NCBI GenBank assembly: GCA_019113145.1
Contig: DXHZ01000023.1
Location: forward strand, 1 to 46,844
DNA length: 46,844 nt
Reading direction: 5' to 3'
Origin: Candidatus Avanaerovorax faecigallinarum
GTDB taxonomy: Bacteria; Bacillota; Clostridia; Peptostreptococcales; Anaerovoracaceae
The notes under the pieces are model-generated. The model did no database searches and was not told the DNA's origin. It saw only the letters and a program-made list of their open reading frames with translations. Both the position numbers and the translations under genes were made by a program. Positions 27,983 through 34,742 of this stretch are shown piece after piece (position 1 is the first letter of the stretch; each line of letters opens with the position of its first letter).

Positions 27983-28061
27983 TACCCTGAACTTTGAAAA
28001 GCCCCGGGGGGGAAAAAGAGTAAAAGCGGAGAATTTGACCGGTCTGTGGAGATATGGGCAT

Positions 28062-28085
28062 AAGGTCAAGGTAAAGTTTGACCTT
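28062..28085. repeat. Inverted repeat AAGGTCAA-N8-TTGACCTT
   Basis: Perfect 8-bp arms at 28062-28069 and 28078-28085 separated by 8 bases, a typical size for a dimeric regulator site. Confidence 0.55.
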
Positions 28086-28102
28086 TCATGGACATCGAAA
28101 GC

Positions 28103-28151
28103 AAGAGGTCAAGAGAATTTGCGCAGGGCGTGATAAAATCCTTGACCTTTT
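28103..28151 (+). repeat. Inverted repeat AGGTCAAG...CTTGACCT followed by T-run
   Basis: Exact 8-bp arms at 28106-28113 and 28141-28148 extend outward to 11 bp with one G-T pair. The right arm runs into TTTTT, so the structure could also act as a terminator despite its 27-base loop. Confidence 0.5.
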
Positions 28152-28268
28152 TGTGCAGTGACATGCGTTTGGTAAAAAAATGCCTTGACAGGTACCGCTG
28201 ATTTCGGCGTCGAGGTCAAACCATCGAACCATAAGCCGTAAACCAAGGCTCCAGGGGCTTACTAAAAG

Positions 28269-28291
28269 CTGTGCATAGTGCGAATGCACAG
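28269..28291. repeat. Perfect 8-bp hairpin before acpP
   Basis: CTGTGCAT and ATGCACAG flank a 7-base loop. It is enclosed by the longer AGGGGCTT/AAGCCCCT pairing (28253-28260 with 28318-28325), which overlaps the acpP -35 element. Confidence 0.5.
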
Positions 28292-28324
28292 GAAATAAAA
28301 AATCTCTTGCAATAACAAAGCCCC

Positions 28325-28353
28325 TTGACTATAATAAAGAATGTAATTATTAA
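28325..28353 (+). promoter_or_regulatory. Probable promoter of acpP
   Basis: TTGACT at 28325-28330 and TATTAA at 28348-28353 are 17 bases apart, about 58 bases before the acpP start. The right arm of a long inverted repeat touches the -35 element. Confidence 0.5.
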
Positions 28354-28410
28354 GGCCTGTGCTTATGACGACGGCCCGGCTGAAAGACTTACATTGTGGA
28401 GGTTTTGAAA

Positions 28411-28644
28411 ATGACTACTTTTGAAAAAATAAGAGAGATAATCATGGAGCAGCTTTCTGTAGATGAGTCCATGGTTACCATAGACACTAATCTCATGAAG
28501 GATCTGGAGGCAGACTCCCTCGATGCCGTAGAGATTATCATGGCTATTGAAGAGGAGTTCGGAATTGAAATTCCTGATGAAGAGGCAGAGAAATTCCAGA
28601 CTGTAAACGACCTCATTAAGTACGTAGACGCGCACGTTGAATAA
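28411..28644 (+). CDS. acpP: Acyl carrier protein
   Basis: Acyl carrier protein, 77 residues, holds growing fatty-acid chains on a phosphopantetheine arm. The attachment site is S36 in [12 protein letters not shown], and the acidic helices and C-terminal [11 protein letters not shown] match the family. GGAGG at 28398-28402 supports ATG 28411; a GTG at 28396 lies in that site. It is monocistronic here, away from other fab genes, with its own promoter and terminator. Confidence 0.95.
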   Translation: MTTFEKIREIIMEQLSVDESMVTIDTNLMKDLEADSLDAVEIIMAIEEEFGIEIPDEEAEKFQTVNDLIKYVDAHVE

Positions 28645-28672
28645 CGGACGAGGCGCGGCTCAGATGACTTGT

Positions 28673-28702
28673 AAACCCGTCAGCTTCGTCTGGCGGGTTT
28701 TT
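28673..28702 (+). terminator. Intrinsic terminator of acpP
   Basis: AAACCCGTCAG at 28673-28683 pairs with CTGGCGGGTTT from 28690 (one G-T pair) around a six-base loop, then T-run. Confidence 0.88.
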
Positions 28703-28749
28703 ATGAATACAGAAAACCTTTAATTCAGAAAGGACAGGATCGGACGACT

Positions 28750-29418
28750 ATGAAGAAAAATGCGAAAATCTCTAATGCTGTAATAAAGAGGCTTCCGAGA
28801 TACCGCCGCTACCTATACGAACTGAGGAAAAAGGGAGTAGAAAAGATCTCCTCCAAAGAGTTCAGCAATCTCATAGGATATACCGCATCACAGATCAGAC
28901 AGGATCTGAATAACTTCGGCGGATTCGGACAGCAGGGGTACGGATACAGCGTAGAGGGACTTTACGACGAGATAAGCGCCATACTGGGACTGGACAGGGA
29001 ATACAGAATGGTAATACTGGGCGCTGGAAATCTGGGACAGGCCATAATCAAGTACACCAAGGTTCACAAGACCGGGTTCAAGGTTTGCGCAGCCTTTGAG
29101 GTGAAACCGTCTCTTATAGGAAAGGAAATAGACGGACTTAAGATATACGACTACGAGGATATAGTGGAGTATGTGGAGAACGAGAATATAGACATAGGAA
29201 TAATCTGCGTGGACGAGAAAAACGCCCAGGAGGTAGCGGATAAGCTTTCCTTTGCGGGAGTCAAGGGAATCTGGAACTTTGCGCCTACGGACATCGAAGT
29301 TCCGCCTCATGTGGCCATTGAGAATGTTCATCTTTCCGACAGCCTCCATGCGCTGGCATACCACATGAACGACATACATAAGAGAACGGCGCATACCGGC
29401 GAAAGCGAGAAACAGTAA
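28750..29418 (+). CDS. rex: Redox-sensing transcriptional repressor Rex
   Basis: Rex, 222 residues, represses fermentation and respiration genes and leaves DNA when NADH rises. The N-terminal winged helix (ISNAVIKRLPRYRRYL, GYTASQIRQDLNNFGGFGQQGYGY) is followed by a Rossmann domain with GAGNLGQA at 91-98 and a C-terminal domain-swap helix. Length is typical. It is convergent with a ferredoxin gene. No clear Rex palindrome lies directly upstream of its own start, but one candidate is at 5791-5808. Confidence 0.95.
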   Translation: MKKNAKISNAVIKRLPRYRRYLYELRKKGVEKISSKEFSNLIGYTASQIRQDLNNFGGFGQQGYGYSVEGLYDEISAILGLDREYRMVILGAGNLGQAIIKYTKVHKTGFKVCAAFEVKPSLIGKEIDGLKIYDYEDIVEYVENENIDIGIICVDEKNAQEVADKLSFAGVKGIWNFAPTDIEVPPHVAIENVHLSDSLHALAYHMNDIHKRTAHTGESEKQ

Positions 29419-29426
29419 AATAAAAC

Positions 29427-29464
29427 GAGGCTGACCTTAACTGGCACAGCCTCATCTCATTTTT
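29427..29464. terminator. Bidirectional terminator between rex and ferredoxin
   Basis: GAGGCTG at 29427-29433 pairs with CAGCCTC at 29447-29453. Near-T-runs follow on both strands (CATTTTTC on +, GTTTTATTTT on -), suiting the convergent genes. Confidence 0.65.
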
Positions 29465-29481
29465 CTTATTGACGGATTATA

Positions 29482-29652
29482 TTAACCTTCAACAGGTGCG
29501 TCAACAGGGCATGTTCCTGCGCAAGCTCCGCAGTCGATGCACTTGTCAGCGTCGATTACGTACTGACCATCACCTTCGGAGATAGCCTCTACAGGACATT
29601 CAGCAGCGCATGCGCCACAGCTAATGCAAGCATCAGTAATTTTGTAAGCCAT
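29482..29652 (-). CDS. 2[4Fe-4S] ferredoxin
   Basis: A 56-residue clostridial-type ferredoxin, a low-potential electron carrier for pyruvate oxidoreductase, hydrogenase or Rnf-type complexes. Two cluster motifs are complete: [12 protein letters not shown] and [12 protein letters not shown], i.e. CxxCxxCxxxCP twice. An internal duplication is evident. The minus-strand ribosome binding site AGGAGG complements 29661-29666, 8 bases from the ATG. It is the only complete minus-strand gene recognised in the window and is divergent from the P-loop/Asp23 gene. Confidence 0.95.
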   Translation of the reverse strand: MAYKITDACISCGACAAECPVEAISEGDGQYVIDADKCIDCGACAGTCPVDAPVEG

Positions 29653-29693
29653 TGTTGTTTCCTCCTTTTAGCCGAGTCATTAAATTCGCTATT

Positions 29694-29722
29694 ATTATAA
29701 CAGAAGGGCAGAAATAAGTAAA
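29694..29722 (-). promoter_or_regulatory. Ferredoxin promoter
   Basis: On the minus strand TTTACT (29717-29722) and consensus TATAAT (29694-29699) are 17 bases apart, about 42 bases before the start codon. These are the same hexamers and spacing as the tig promoter. The -35 element ends 1 base from the start codon of the divergent gene at 29724. Confidence 0.65.
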
Positions 29723-29723
29723 G

Positions 29724-30533
29724 ATGAAAGTTTACTCACTGACGGGCAAAAGCGGCACGGGAAAATCATTCCAGGCCATCAGCCTTTGCAGCGAAAAAGG
29801 AATAGAAAGCATAATAGACGACGGGCTTTTCATTTACCATGACCGCGTTGAGGCGGGCATTTCCGCAAAGCGTCAGAAAACCATGGTCGGAGCCATAAAG
29901 ACGGCCCTGTTCACCGACGATGAACATGCGGAAAGCGTAAAGAGGAGAATCCGGAAGCTTAAGCCGGACACACTGCTCATCATAGGAACATCCGACCGGA
30001 TGACGGACAAAATAAGCGCCCGTCTGGAGCTTCCGCCGGTATCCGAGCGTATATACATCGAAGATATTACCACAGAAGAGGAAAGAAATCTGGCTGACAA
30101 GCAGCGCCACGGCCAGGGAAAGCACGTAATACCTGTTCCGACCCTGCAGCTTAAGCGTGACTTTGCCGGATATTTTCTCGACCCGATGCGTATATTCAAG
30201 GAAAGAAGCGTTACGGGAAAAAGCGGAGCAGGGGAGAAAACCGTTGTTCGTCCCACCTTCAGCTATATGGGGGAGTTTTTTATATCGGATACGGTGCTTA
30301 CTGATATAGCCGTGTGCGTCGGAGAGGAGACAAAGGGCGTAACGGACGTAATAAATGTTTATGAGAACACGGCGCCCGATAACCTGATGCTGAAAGTTTC
30401 CATATCCATAGACAGAATGTGCCGAATATGGGATGTGGCGGAAGAATTTCAGCGGAAGCTGACAGAAGTAATAGAGACCATGACCGCCTTCAATGTGGTC
30501 AGGCTGGACGTAGAAATAAAAGCCGTAGTTTAG
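29724..30533 (+). CDS. P-loop NTPase fused to an Asp23/Gls24-like domain
   Basis: A 269-residue protein with two parts. Residues 1-140 look like a P-loop domain: Walker A GKSGTGKS at 8-15 after a beta strand, and a hydrophobic strand TLLIIGTSD at 83-91 in Walker B position. A linker (residues 140-175) contains a second GKSGAGEK sequence. Residues about 175-269 resemble the Asp23/Gls24 (DUF322) alkaline-shock domain, with ISDTVLTDIAVCVGEETKGVTDV and a C-terminal FNVVRLDVEIKAVV. Asp23 proteins are envelope-stress proteins, usually without an NTPase. Function of the fusion is unknown; a nucleotide-controlled scaffold is only a guess. Its upstream region is very short and shared with the ferredoxin promoter, with a weak GAAGGG site. 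The stop overlaps the ribosome binding site of the glycosylase gene. Confidence 0.7.
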   Translation: MKVYSLTGKSGTGKSFQAISLCSEKGIESIIDDGLFIYHDRVEAGISAKRQKTMVGAIKTALFTDDEHAESVKRRIRKLKPDTLLIIGTSDRMTDKISARLELPPVSERIYIEDITTEEERNLADKQRHGQGKHVIPVPTLQLKRDFAGYFLDPMRIFKERSVTGKSGAGEKTVVRPTFSYMGEFFISDTVLTDIAVCVGEETKGVTDVINVYENTAPDNLMLKVSISIDRMCRIWDVAEEFQRKLTEVIETMTAFNVVRLDVEIKAVV

Positions 30534-30541
30534 AGGAGAAT

Positions 30542-31390
30542 ATGAACGAGTATATCATAGAAAATGTAAGGGACTTTAATCCGGAACACATATTTGACTG
30601 CGGACAGTGCTTCAGGTGGAACCGGCAGCCGGACGGAGCTTATACAGGTACGGCAATGGGAAAGACGGTTACCGTAAGACTTGACTGCGTGGAAAGCGGC
30701 AGAATCGATAAGGGCAGACTTATCATAGAAAATGCCACGGAAGAGGATTATGAAAAAATATGGCGCAGTTACTTCGATATGGACAGGGATTACGGTCTGA
30801 TTAAGGAAGAGCTGTCGAGAGAAGATCCCGTGATGAAGGAGGCTGTGAAAAGGGGAAGCGGGATAAGGATACTGAAGCAGGACTTGTGGGAGACCATAGT
30901 TTCCTTCATAATTTCACAGAACAACAATATTCCAAGGATAAAGGGGTGTATTGAGAAGCTTGCAGCTCTGGCAGGAGAAAGGCTTGAGGATTACAGAGGC
31001 GAGGCGGTTTACGGACTTCCTTCAGTGGAGAAACTCGCTTCCATGGAGGCTGAAGACCTCGCTCCCGTGCGTCTCGGCTACAGAGCGCCGTACCTTATAA
31101 AGACCGCAAGGATGGTGAAGGAAAGAGGACTTCCGGAAAGTTACGAGCAGATTGCGGCTCTCTGCGGCGTAGGGCCGAAGGTTGCCAACTGTATAAGCCT
31201 TTTCGGACTTCATAATCTCTCCAGCTTTCCTGTAGACGTATGGGTAAGACGGGTCATGAGTGAAATGTACGGCTTCGATGAAAAGGATGTAAAGGGGATG
31301 GCGAAATTTGCGGACGAAAGGTTCGGAGATCTGGGCGGAATAGCGCAGCAGTATCTTTTTTATTATATCCGTTTGACAAAGGGAGAATAA
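30542..31390 (+). CDS. 8-oxoguanine DNA glycosylase, OGG1 type
   Basis: A 282-residue base-excision repair enzyme that removes oxidised guanine and nicks the abasic site. The OGG N-terminal domain is visible (FNPEHIFDCGQCFRW). The helix-hairpin-helix with the catalytic Lys is CGVGPKVANC, K213, and the catalytic Asp is D232 in FPVDVWVRR, matching the OGG1 arrangement. ATG 30542 is preceded by GAGGAG that overlaps the previous stop; a longer upstream frame lies inside the preceding gene. It is 5 bases before the deacylase gene. Confidence 0.92.
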   Translation: MNEYIIENVRDFNPEHIFDCGQCFRWNRQPDGAYTGTAMGKTVTVRLDCVESGRIDKGRLIIENATEEDYEKIWRSYFDMDRDYGLIKEELSREDPVMKEAVKRGSGIRILKQDLWETIVSFIISQNNNIPRIKGCIEKLAALAGERLEDYRGEAVYGLPSVEKLASMEAEDLAPVRLGYRAPYLIKTARMVKERGLPESYEQIAALCGVGPKVANCISLFGLHNLSSFPVDVWVRRVMSEMYGFDEKDVKGMAKFADERFGDLGGIAQQYLFYYIRLTKGE

Positions 31391-31395
31391 AGGCC

Positions 31396-32979
31396 ATGAA
31401 GTACAATCTGCTTTTTAAAAACTGCCGTCTCATAGACGGCACCGGAAGCCCGTGGAGAAGGGCTGACGTAGGGGTTAAGGACGGTAAAATCGCATTTGTC
31501 GGAAAGGGATGTGCAGATTCAGAAGCCGAAGAAACCGTAGATTGCGGAGATTTTTACCTGGCGCCGGGTTTCATCGACATTCATTCACACAGCGACACCA
31601 CCATATTCGATTATCCGGCTGCGGAGAGCAGGATTCTTCAGGGTGTAACTACAGAGCTTGGAGGCGACTGCGGTATTTCGGCTGCTCCGGTAAGCCGGGA
31701 TCCGGAGAAGAAAAGGCTTCTCGCAGATTATGTAGGTGATCTGACATACGACTGGAACTCTATGGGAGAGTTTCTGGACGCCGTTGAAAATGTAAAACCG
31801 TCCGTTAATTTTGCGTCGGCTGCGGGCCATGGAACTCTCAGAATAGCGGCCATGGGATTCGATGACAGGAAGCCTTCAGAGGACGAGATGGAGACAATGA
31901 AGGAACTTCTGTCCGAATCTCTTGAAGACGGGGCGTTCTGCCTTTCCAGCGGTCTCATATATCCTCCGGGAGTTTTTTCGGCCACCGATGAAATGGCTGA
32001 ACTCTGCACCGTTTTAAACGACTACGGAGCATTTTACGAGACTCACATGAGAAGTGAGAGCGGCGAGGTGGAAGAGGCGGTTGCCGAAGCGATAGAAGTG
32101 GCGAAAAGAGCCGGTGTGCCGCTTCAGATATGCCACCACAAAATCCTCAGAGAAGAGAACTGGGGAAAGAGCGGGGCGACAACGGAAATGATTGAAAAGG
32201 CCAGAGAAAGAGGACTGGACGTACAGTGCGACCAGTATCCGTACTGCGCTTCTGCAACGTCTCTGGATTCCAACGCGCCTGACTGGGCCTTTGAGGGTGG
32301 GGTAGGCGCACTCCTTGGAAGGCTGAGAGATCCGGAAACGAGAAAACGGATAAATGAAGAAGTTGAGAAAAGTCACAGGGGCAGATGGGATAAAATTGTC
32401 ATTTCAAGCACGGCAAGCGAAAAGTTCGGATGGACGGTGGGAAAGAGTATAGCGGAAATTGCAGAGACCAGAGGAGTAAGCTGTGCAGATGCATGCTTTG
32501 ATATAGTAGTGGATTCGGGTGACAGAACCGGAGAGATAAACTACGGAATCTGTGAAGAAGAGGTTGAGTTCATAATGAAAAAGCCTTATGTTATGACAGG
32601 CTCTGACGGACAGGCAATCAGTCTGAACTATAACGGCATGCCTCATCCGAGAAACTATGGAACCTTTCCGCGGGTAATTGCTCACTATGCAAGAGACAGA
32701 AAGCTGTTTACTGTAGAAGAGGCCGTGAGAAAAATGACGGCTATGCCCGCAGCGAGAATGGGACTGTCTGACAGAGGTCTGGTCAAGGAAGGGTTTATGG
32801 CCGATCTGGTTCTCTTTGATCTTGACAGCCTGGAGGATACCCCTACCTATGACAGACCGATGACTGCGTGCAGAGGAATAAAGAAGGTGTACGTGAACGG
32901 AGTTCTGACGGCGGAGGAAGGCGCGCATACCGGCGCAAGAGCGGGTATGGTTCTGAGAAGAGGTCGAAAAACGAAATAG
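31396..32979 (+). CDS. N-acyl-D-amino-acid deacylase-like amidohydrolase
   Basis: A 527-residue amidohydrolase of the D-aminoacylase group, which removes acyl groups from N-acyl-D-amino acids. Metal and family motifs: IDIHSHSD (H63, H65, D67), GGDCGISAAP with the bridging Cys C92, ETHMRSE, DQYPYCAS, and the late SDGQA...HPRNYGTFPR region. The C-terminal composite beta domain is present and length is as expected. It is cytosolic by lack of a signal. It follows the glycosylase gene, but the functional link is unclear. Other D-amidohydrolase or dipeptidase activities are possible. Confidence 0.88.
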   Translation: MKYNLLFKNCRLIDGTGSPWRRADVGVKDGKIAFVGKGCADSEAEETVDCGDFYLAPGFIDIHSHSDTTIFDYPAAESRILQGVTTELGGDCGISAAPVSRDPEKKRLLADYVGDLTYDWNSMGEFLDAVENVKPSVNFASAAGHGTLRIAAMGFDDRKPSEDEMETMKELLSESLEDGAFCLSSGLIYPPGVFSATDEMAELCTVLNDYGAFYETHMRSESGEVEEAVAEAIEVAKRAGVPLQICHHKILREENWGKSGATTEMIEKARERGLDVQCDQYPYCASATSLDSNAPDWAFEGGVGALLGRLRDPETRKRINEEVEKSHRGRWDKIVISSTASEKFGWTVGKSIAEIAETRGVSCADACFDIVVDSGDRTGEINYGICEEEVEFIMKKPYVMTGSDGQAISLNYNGMPHPRNYGTFPRVIAHYARDRKLFTVEEAVRKMTAMPAARMGLSDRGLVKEGFMADLVLFDLDSLEDTPTYDRPMTACRGIKKVYVNGVLTAEEGAHTGARAGMVLRRGRKTK

Positions 32980-33008
32980 AATCGGGACGGATATGCATAG
33001 TCATCGAG

Positions 33009-33040
33009 GACGAAGTTTCTCCAAAAAAACAAACTTCGTC
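33009..33040 (+). terminator. Stem-loop terminator after the deacylase gene
   Basis: GACGAAGTTT at 33009-33018 pairs perfectly with AAACTTCGTC at 33031-33040 across a 12-base loop. The T-content after it is modest, so strength is uncertain. Confidence 0.6.
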
Positions 33041-33052
33041 TTCGATTTCGTC

Positions 33053-33081
33053 TTGACAACCAAATTCATTTATGATAGATT
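33053..33081 (+). promoter_or_regulatory. tRNA array promoter P1
   Basis: Consensus TTGACA at 33053-33058, 17-base spacer, TAGATT at 33076-33081. Confidence 0.6.
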
Positions 33082-33139
33082 AATAGAGCTGAGTTACTGT
33101 TAAGGTTTCGTTAAGAGCTGGAAAAAATTAATGAAAACC

Positions 33140-33168
33140 TTGACACAGCTGAGTAGATATGGTAAACT
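33140..33168 (+). promoter_or_regulatory. tRNA array promoter P2
   Basis: Consensus TTGACA at 33140-33145, 17-base spacer, TAAACT at 33163-33168, about 35 bases before the first tRNA. With P1 it makes a tandem pair, as is usual for stable RNA operons. Confidence 0.7.
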
Positions 33169-33203
33169 GTCATAGCGTGTCAACGTGATACGATGGACGA
33201 TGC

Positions 33204-33279
33204 GGGCGTTTAGCTCAGCTGGGAGAGCATCTGCCTTACAAGCAGAGGGTCATAGGTTCGAGCCCTATAACGCCCACCA
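33204..33279 (+). tRNA. tRNA-Val (TAC)
   Basis: Full cloverleaf: acceptor GGGCGTT pairs with AACGCCC, anticodon loop CTTACAA, TTCGAGC T-loop, encoded CCA. Confidence 0.97.
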
Positions 33280-33291
33280 TTATTCAGTCGC

Positions 33292-33368
33292 GGCCTGGTA
33301 GTTCAGTTGGTTAGAATGCCAGCCTGTCACGCTGGAGGTCGACGGTTCGAGCCCGTTCCAGGTCGCCA
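33292..33368 (+). tRNA. tRNA-Asp (GTC)
   Basis: Acceptor GGCCTGG pairs with CCAGGTC with one G-T pair; anticodon GTC in CTGTCAC; discriminator G; encoded CCA. Confidence 0.97.
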
Positions 33369-33386
33369 ATTTTATTAAAAGCGCAT

Positions 33387-33461
33387 GCTGGCGTGGCTCA
33401 ACGGTAGAGCAGCTGATTTGTAATCAGCAGGTTGGGGGTTCGATTCCCTCCGCCAGCTCCA
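33387..33461 (+). tRNA. tRNA-Thr (TGT)
   Basis: Acceptor GCTGGCG pairs with CGCCAGC; anticodon TGT in TTTGTAA; encoded CCA. Confidence 0.97.
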
Positions 33462-33537
33462 GTAAATAAAAATATCGCCTGCCGGTGCGTACCCGGCGTC
33501 AGGTAAAATAACAGGACTAGATTTGGAAAAACTATTT

Positions 33538-33622
33538 CGAGGGATTCCCGAGTGGCCAAAGGGGGCGGACTGTAAATCCGTTAGCTGAGCTTTCGATGGT
33601 TCGAATCCATCTCCCTCGACCA
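33538..33622 (+). tRNA. tRNA-Tyr (GTA)
   Basis: Acceptor CGAGGGA pairs with TCCCTCG; anticodon GTA in CTGTAAA; long variable arm of a class II tRNA; encoded CCA. The 76-base gap before it is the largest in the array and holds a small GC-rich stem near 33477-33502. Confidence 0.96.
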
Positions 33623-33638
33623 ATTTTCTAAATCATGT

Positions 33639-33713
33639 GCGGAAGTGGCTCAGGGGTAGAGCATCGCCTTGCCAAGGCGAGGGTCGCGAGTTCGAATCTC
33701 GTCTTCCGCTCCA
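33639..33713 (+). tRNA. tRNA-Gly (GCC)
   Basis: Acceptor GCGGAAG pairs with CTTCCGC; anticodon GCC in TTGCCAA; encoded CCA. Confidence 0.97.
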
Positions 33714-33718
33714 ATTAT

Positions 33719-33792
<74 letters not shown>

Positions 33793-33810
33793 TTTTTTCA
33801 AATTTAGTGT

Positions 33811-33887
33811 GGGCTCATAGCTCAGCTGGATAGAGCAACGGCCTTCTAAGCCGTGTGTCCGGGGTTCGAATCCCTGTGGGCTCACCA
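33811..33887 (+). tRNA. tRNA-Arg (TCT)
   Basis: Acceptor GGGCTCA pairs with TGGGCTC using two G-T pairs; anticodon TCT in CTTCTAA; encoded CCA. Confidence 0.96.
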
Positions 33888-33904
33888 ATTTTACTTGATG
33901 ACAT

Positions 33905-33979
33905 TGGGGTATCGCCAAGTGGTAAGGCAACGGACTTTGACTCCGTCATTCGTAGGTTCGAGTCCTGCTACCCCAGCCA
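33905..33979 (+). tRNA. tRNA-Gln (TTG)
   Basis: Acceptor TGGGGTA pairs with TACCCCA; anticodon TTG in CTTTGAC; discriminator G; encoded CCA. Confidence 0.97.
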
Positions 33980-33991
33980 GAGGAGTTATTT

Positions 33992-34067
33992 GACCCATTA
34001 GCTCAGTCGGCAGAGCACTTGACTTTTAATCAAGGTGTCCGGAGTTCGAATCTCCGATGGGTCACCA
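33992..34067 (+). tRNA. tRNA-Lys (TTT)
   Basis: Acceptor GACCCAT pairs with ATGGGTC; anticodon TTT in CTTTTAA; encoded CCA. Confidence 0.97.
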
Positions 34068-34088
34068 TTTGTTACTAACAACCATCGG

Positions 34089-34178
<90 letters not shown>

Positions 34179-34212
34179 GATACTCTCACTCATATCGCAT
34201 ACCGCAAGCCTT

Positions 34213-34308
<96 letters not shown>

Positions 34309-34314
34309 TTATCT

Positions 34315-34390
34315 AGGGGTATAGCTCAGTTGGTAGAGCAGTGGTCTCCAAAACCACGTGCCGTGGGTTCGAATCCTACTGCCCCTGCCA
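34315..34390 (+). tRNA. tRNA-Trp (CCA)
   Basis: Acceptor AGGGGTA pairs with TGCCCCT; anticodon CCA in CTCCAAA; discriminator G; encoded 3' CCA. Confidence 0.96.
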
Positions 34391-34408
34391 ATTTCTAAAA
34401 AATAATAT

Positions 34409-34485
34409 CGGGGTGTAGCGCAGTTTGGTAGCGCAACTGGTTTGGGACCAGTGGGCCGCGGGTTCAAATCCTGCCACCCCGACCA
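34409..34485 (+). tRNA. tRNA-Pro (TGG)
   Basis: Acceptor CGGGGTG pairs with CACCCCG; anticodon TGG in TTTGGGA; encoded CCA. Confidence 0.97.
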
Positions 34486-34497
34486 TTTGTGTAATAG

Positions 34498-34574
34498 GGG
34501 CCATTAGCTCAGTTGGTCAGAGCGTCCGGCTCATAACCGGCAGGTCCTGGGTTCAAGTCCCCGATGGCCCACCA
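34498..34574 (+). tRNA. tRNA-Met (CAT), elongator type
   Basis: Acceptor GGGCCAT pairs fully with ATGGCCC, so it lacks the unpaired first position of the initiator. Anticodon CAT in CTCATAA. A tRNA-Ile2 with lysidine-modified CAT is the alternative, judged less likely. CCA encoded. Confidence 0.85.
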
Positions 34575-34594
34575 TTTCACTTAATATGTTTTGT

Positions 34595-34670
34595 GCCCAG
34601 ATAGCTCAGTAGGTAGAGCAGGGGACTGAAAATCCCCGTGTCCTTGGTTCAATTCCGAGTCTGGGCACCA
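34595..34670 (+). tRNA. tRNA-Phe (GAA)
   Basis: Acceptor GCCCAGA pairs with TCTGGGC; anticodon GAA in CTGAAAA; encoded CCA. Last of fifteen tRNAs. Confidence 0.97.
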
Positions 34671-34685
34671 TTGTAAAGGACGGTC

Positions 34686-34716
34686 GTTGCAGCGTAAGGC
34701 TCGACGGTCGTTTTTT
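34686..34716 (+). terminator. Probable terminator of the tRNA array
   Basis: A modest stem, GTCG with CGAC plus an inner AGC with GCT, precedes TTTTTT at 34711-34716. GACGGTCGTT is also present twice as a direct repeat here. The stem is weak but the position is right. Confidence 0.45.
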
Positions 34717-34742
34717 CGTTTTTGTCTGAGGAGGCATAGATC

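Larger units (their letters stand above)
27983..28320. other. Non-coding region with repeated AGGTCAA half-sites and hairpins
   Basis: No coding frame here has a ribosome binding site or family features. AGGTCAA or its complement TTGACCT occurs at 28063-28069, 28078-28084, 28106-28112, 28142-28148 and 28213-28219. Close variants are TTGACC at 28035-28040, TTGACA at 28185-28190 and TTGACT at 28325-28330. The first two exact copies form an 8-bp inverted repeat with an 8-base spacer, and the next two an 8-bp one extendable to 11. Two other pairings exist: CTGTGCAT/ATGCACAG at 28269-28291 and AGGGGCTT/AAGCCCCT at 28253-28325 enclosing it. It could be a regulator-binding region, a cluster of promoters, or a structured RNA. 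Confidence 0.5.

Noticed and set aside
27983..28410. 6S RNA, RNase P RNA, tmRNA or SRP RNA in the ppdK-acpP gap
   Set aside because: I could not match the conserved cores of any of these RNAs; only unassigned hairpins and repeats are visible.
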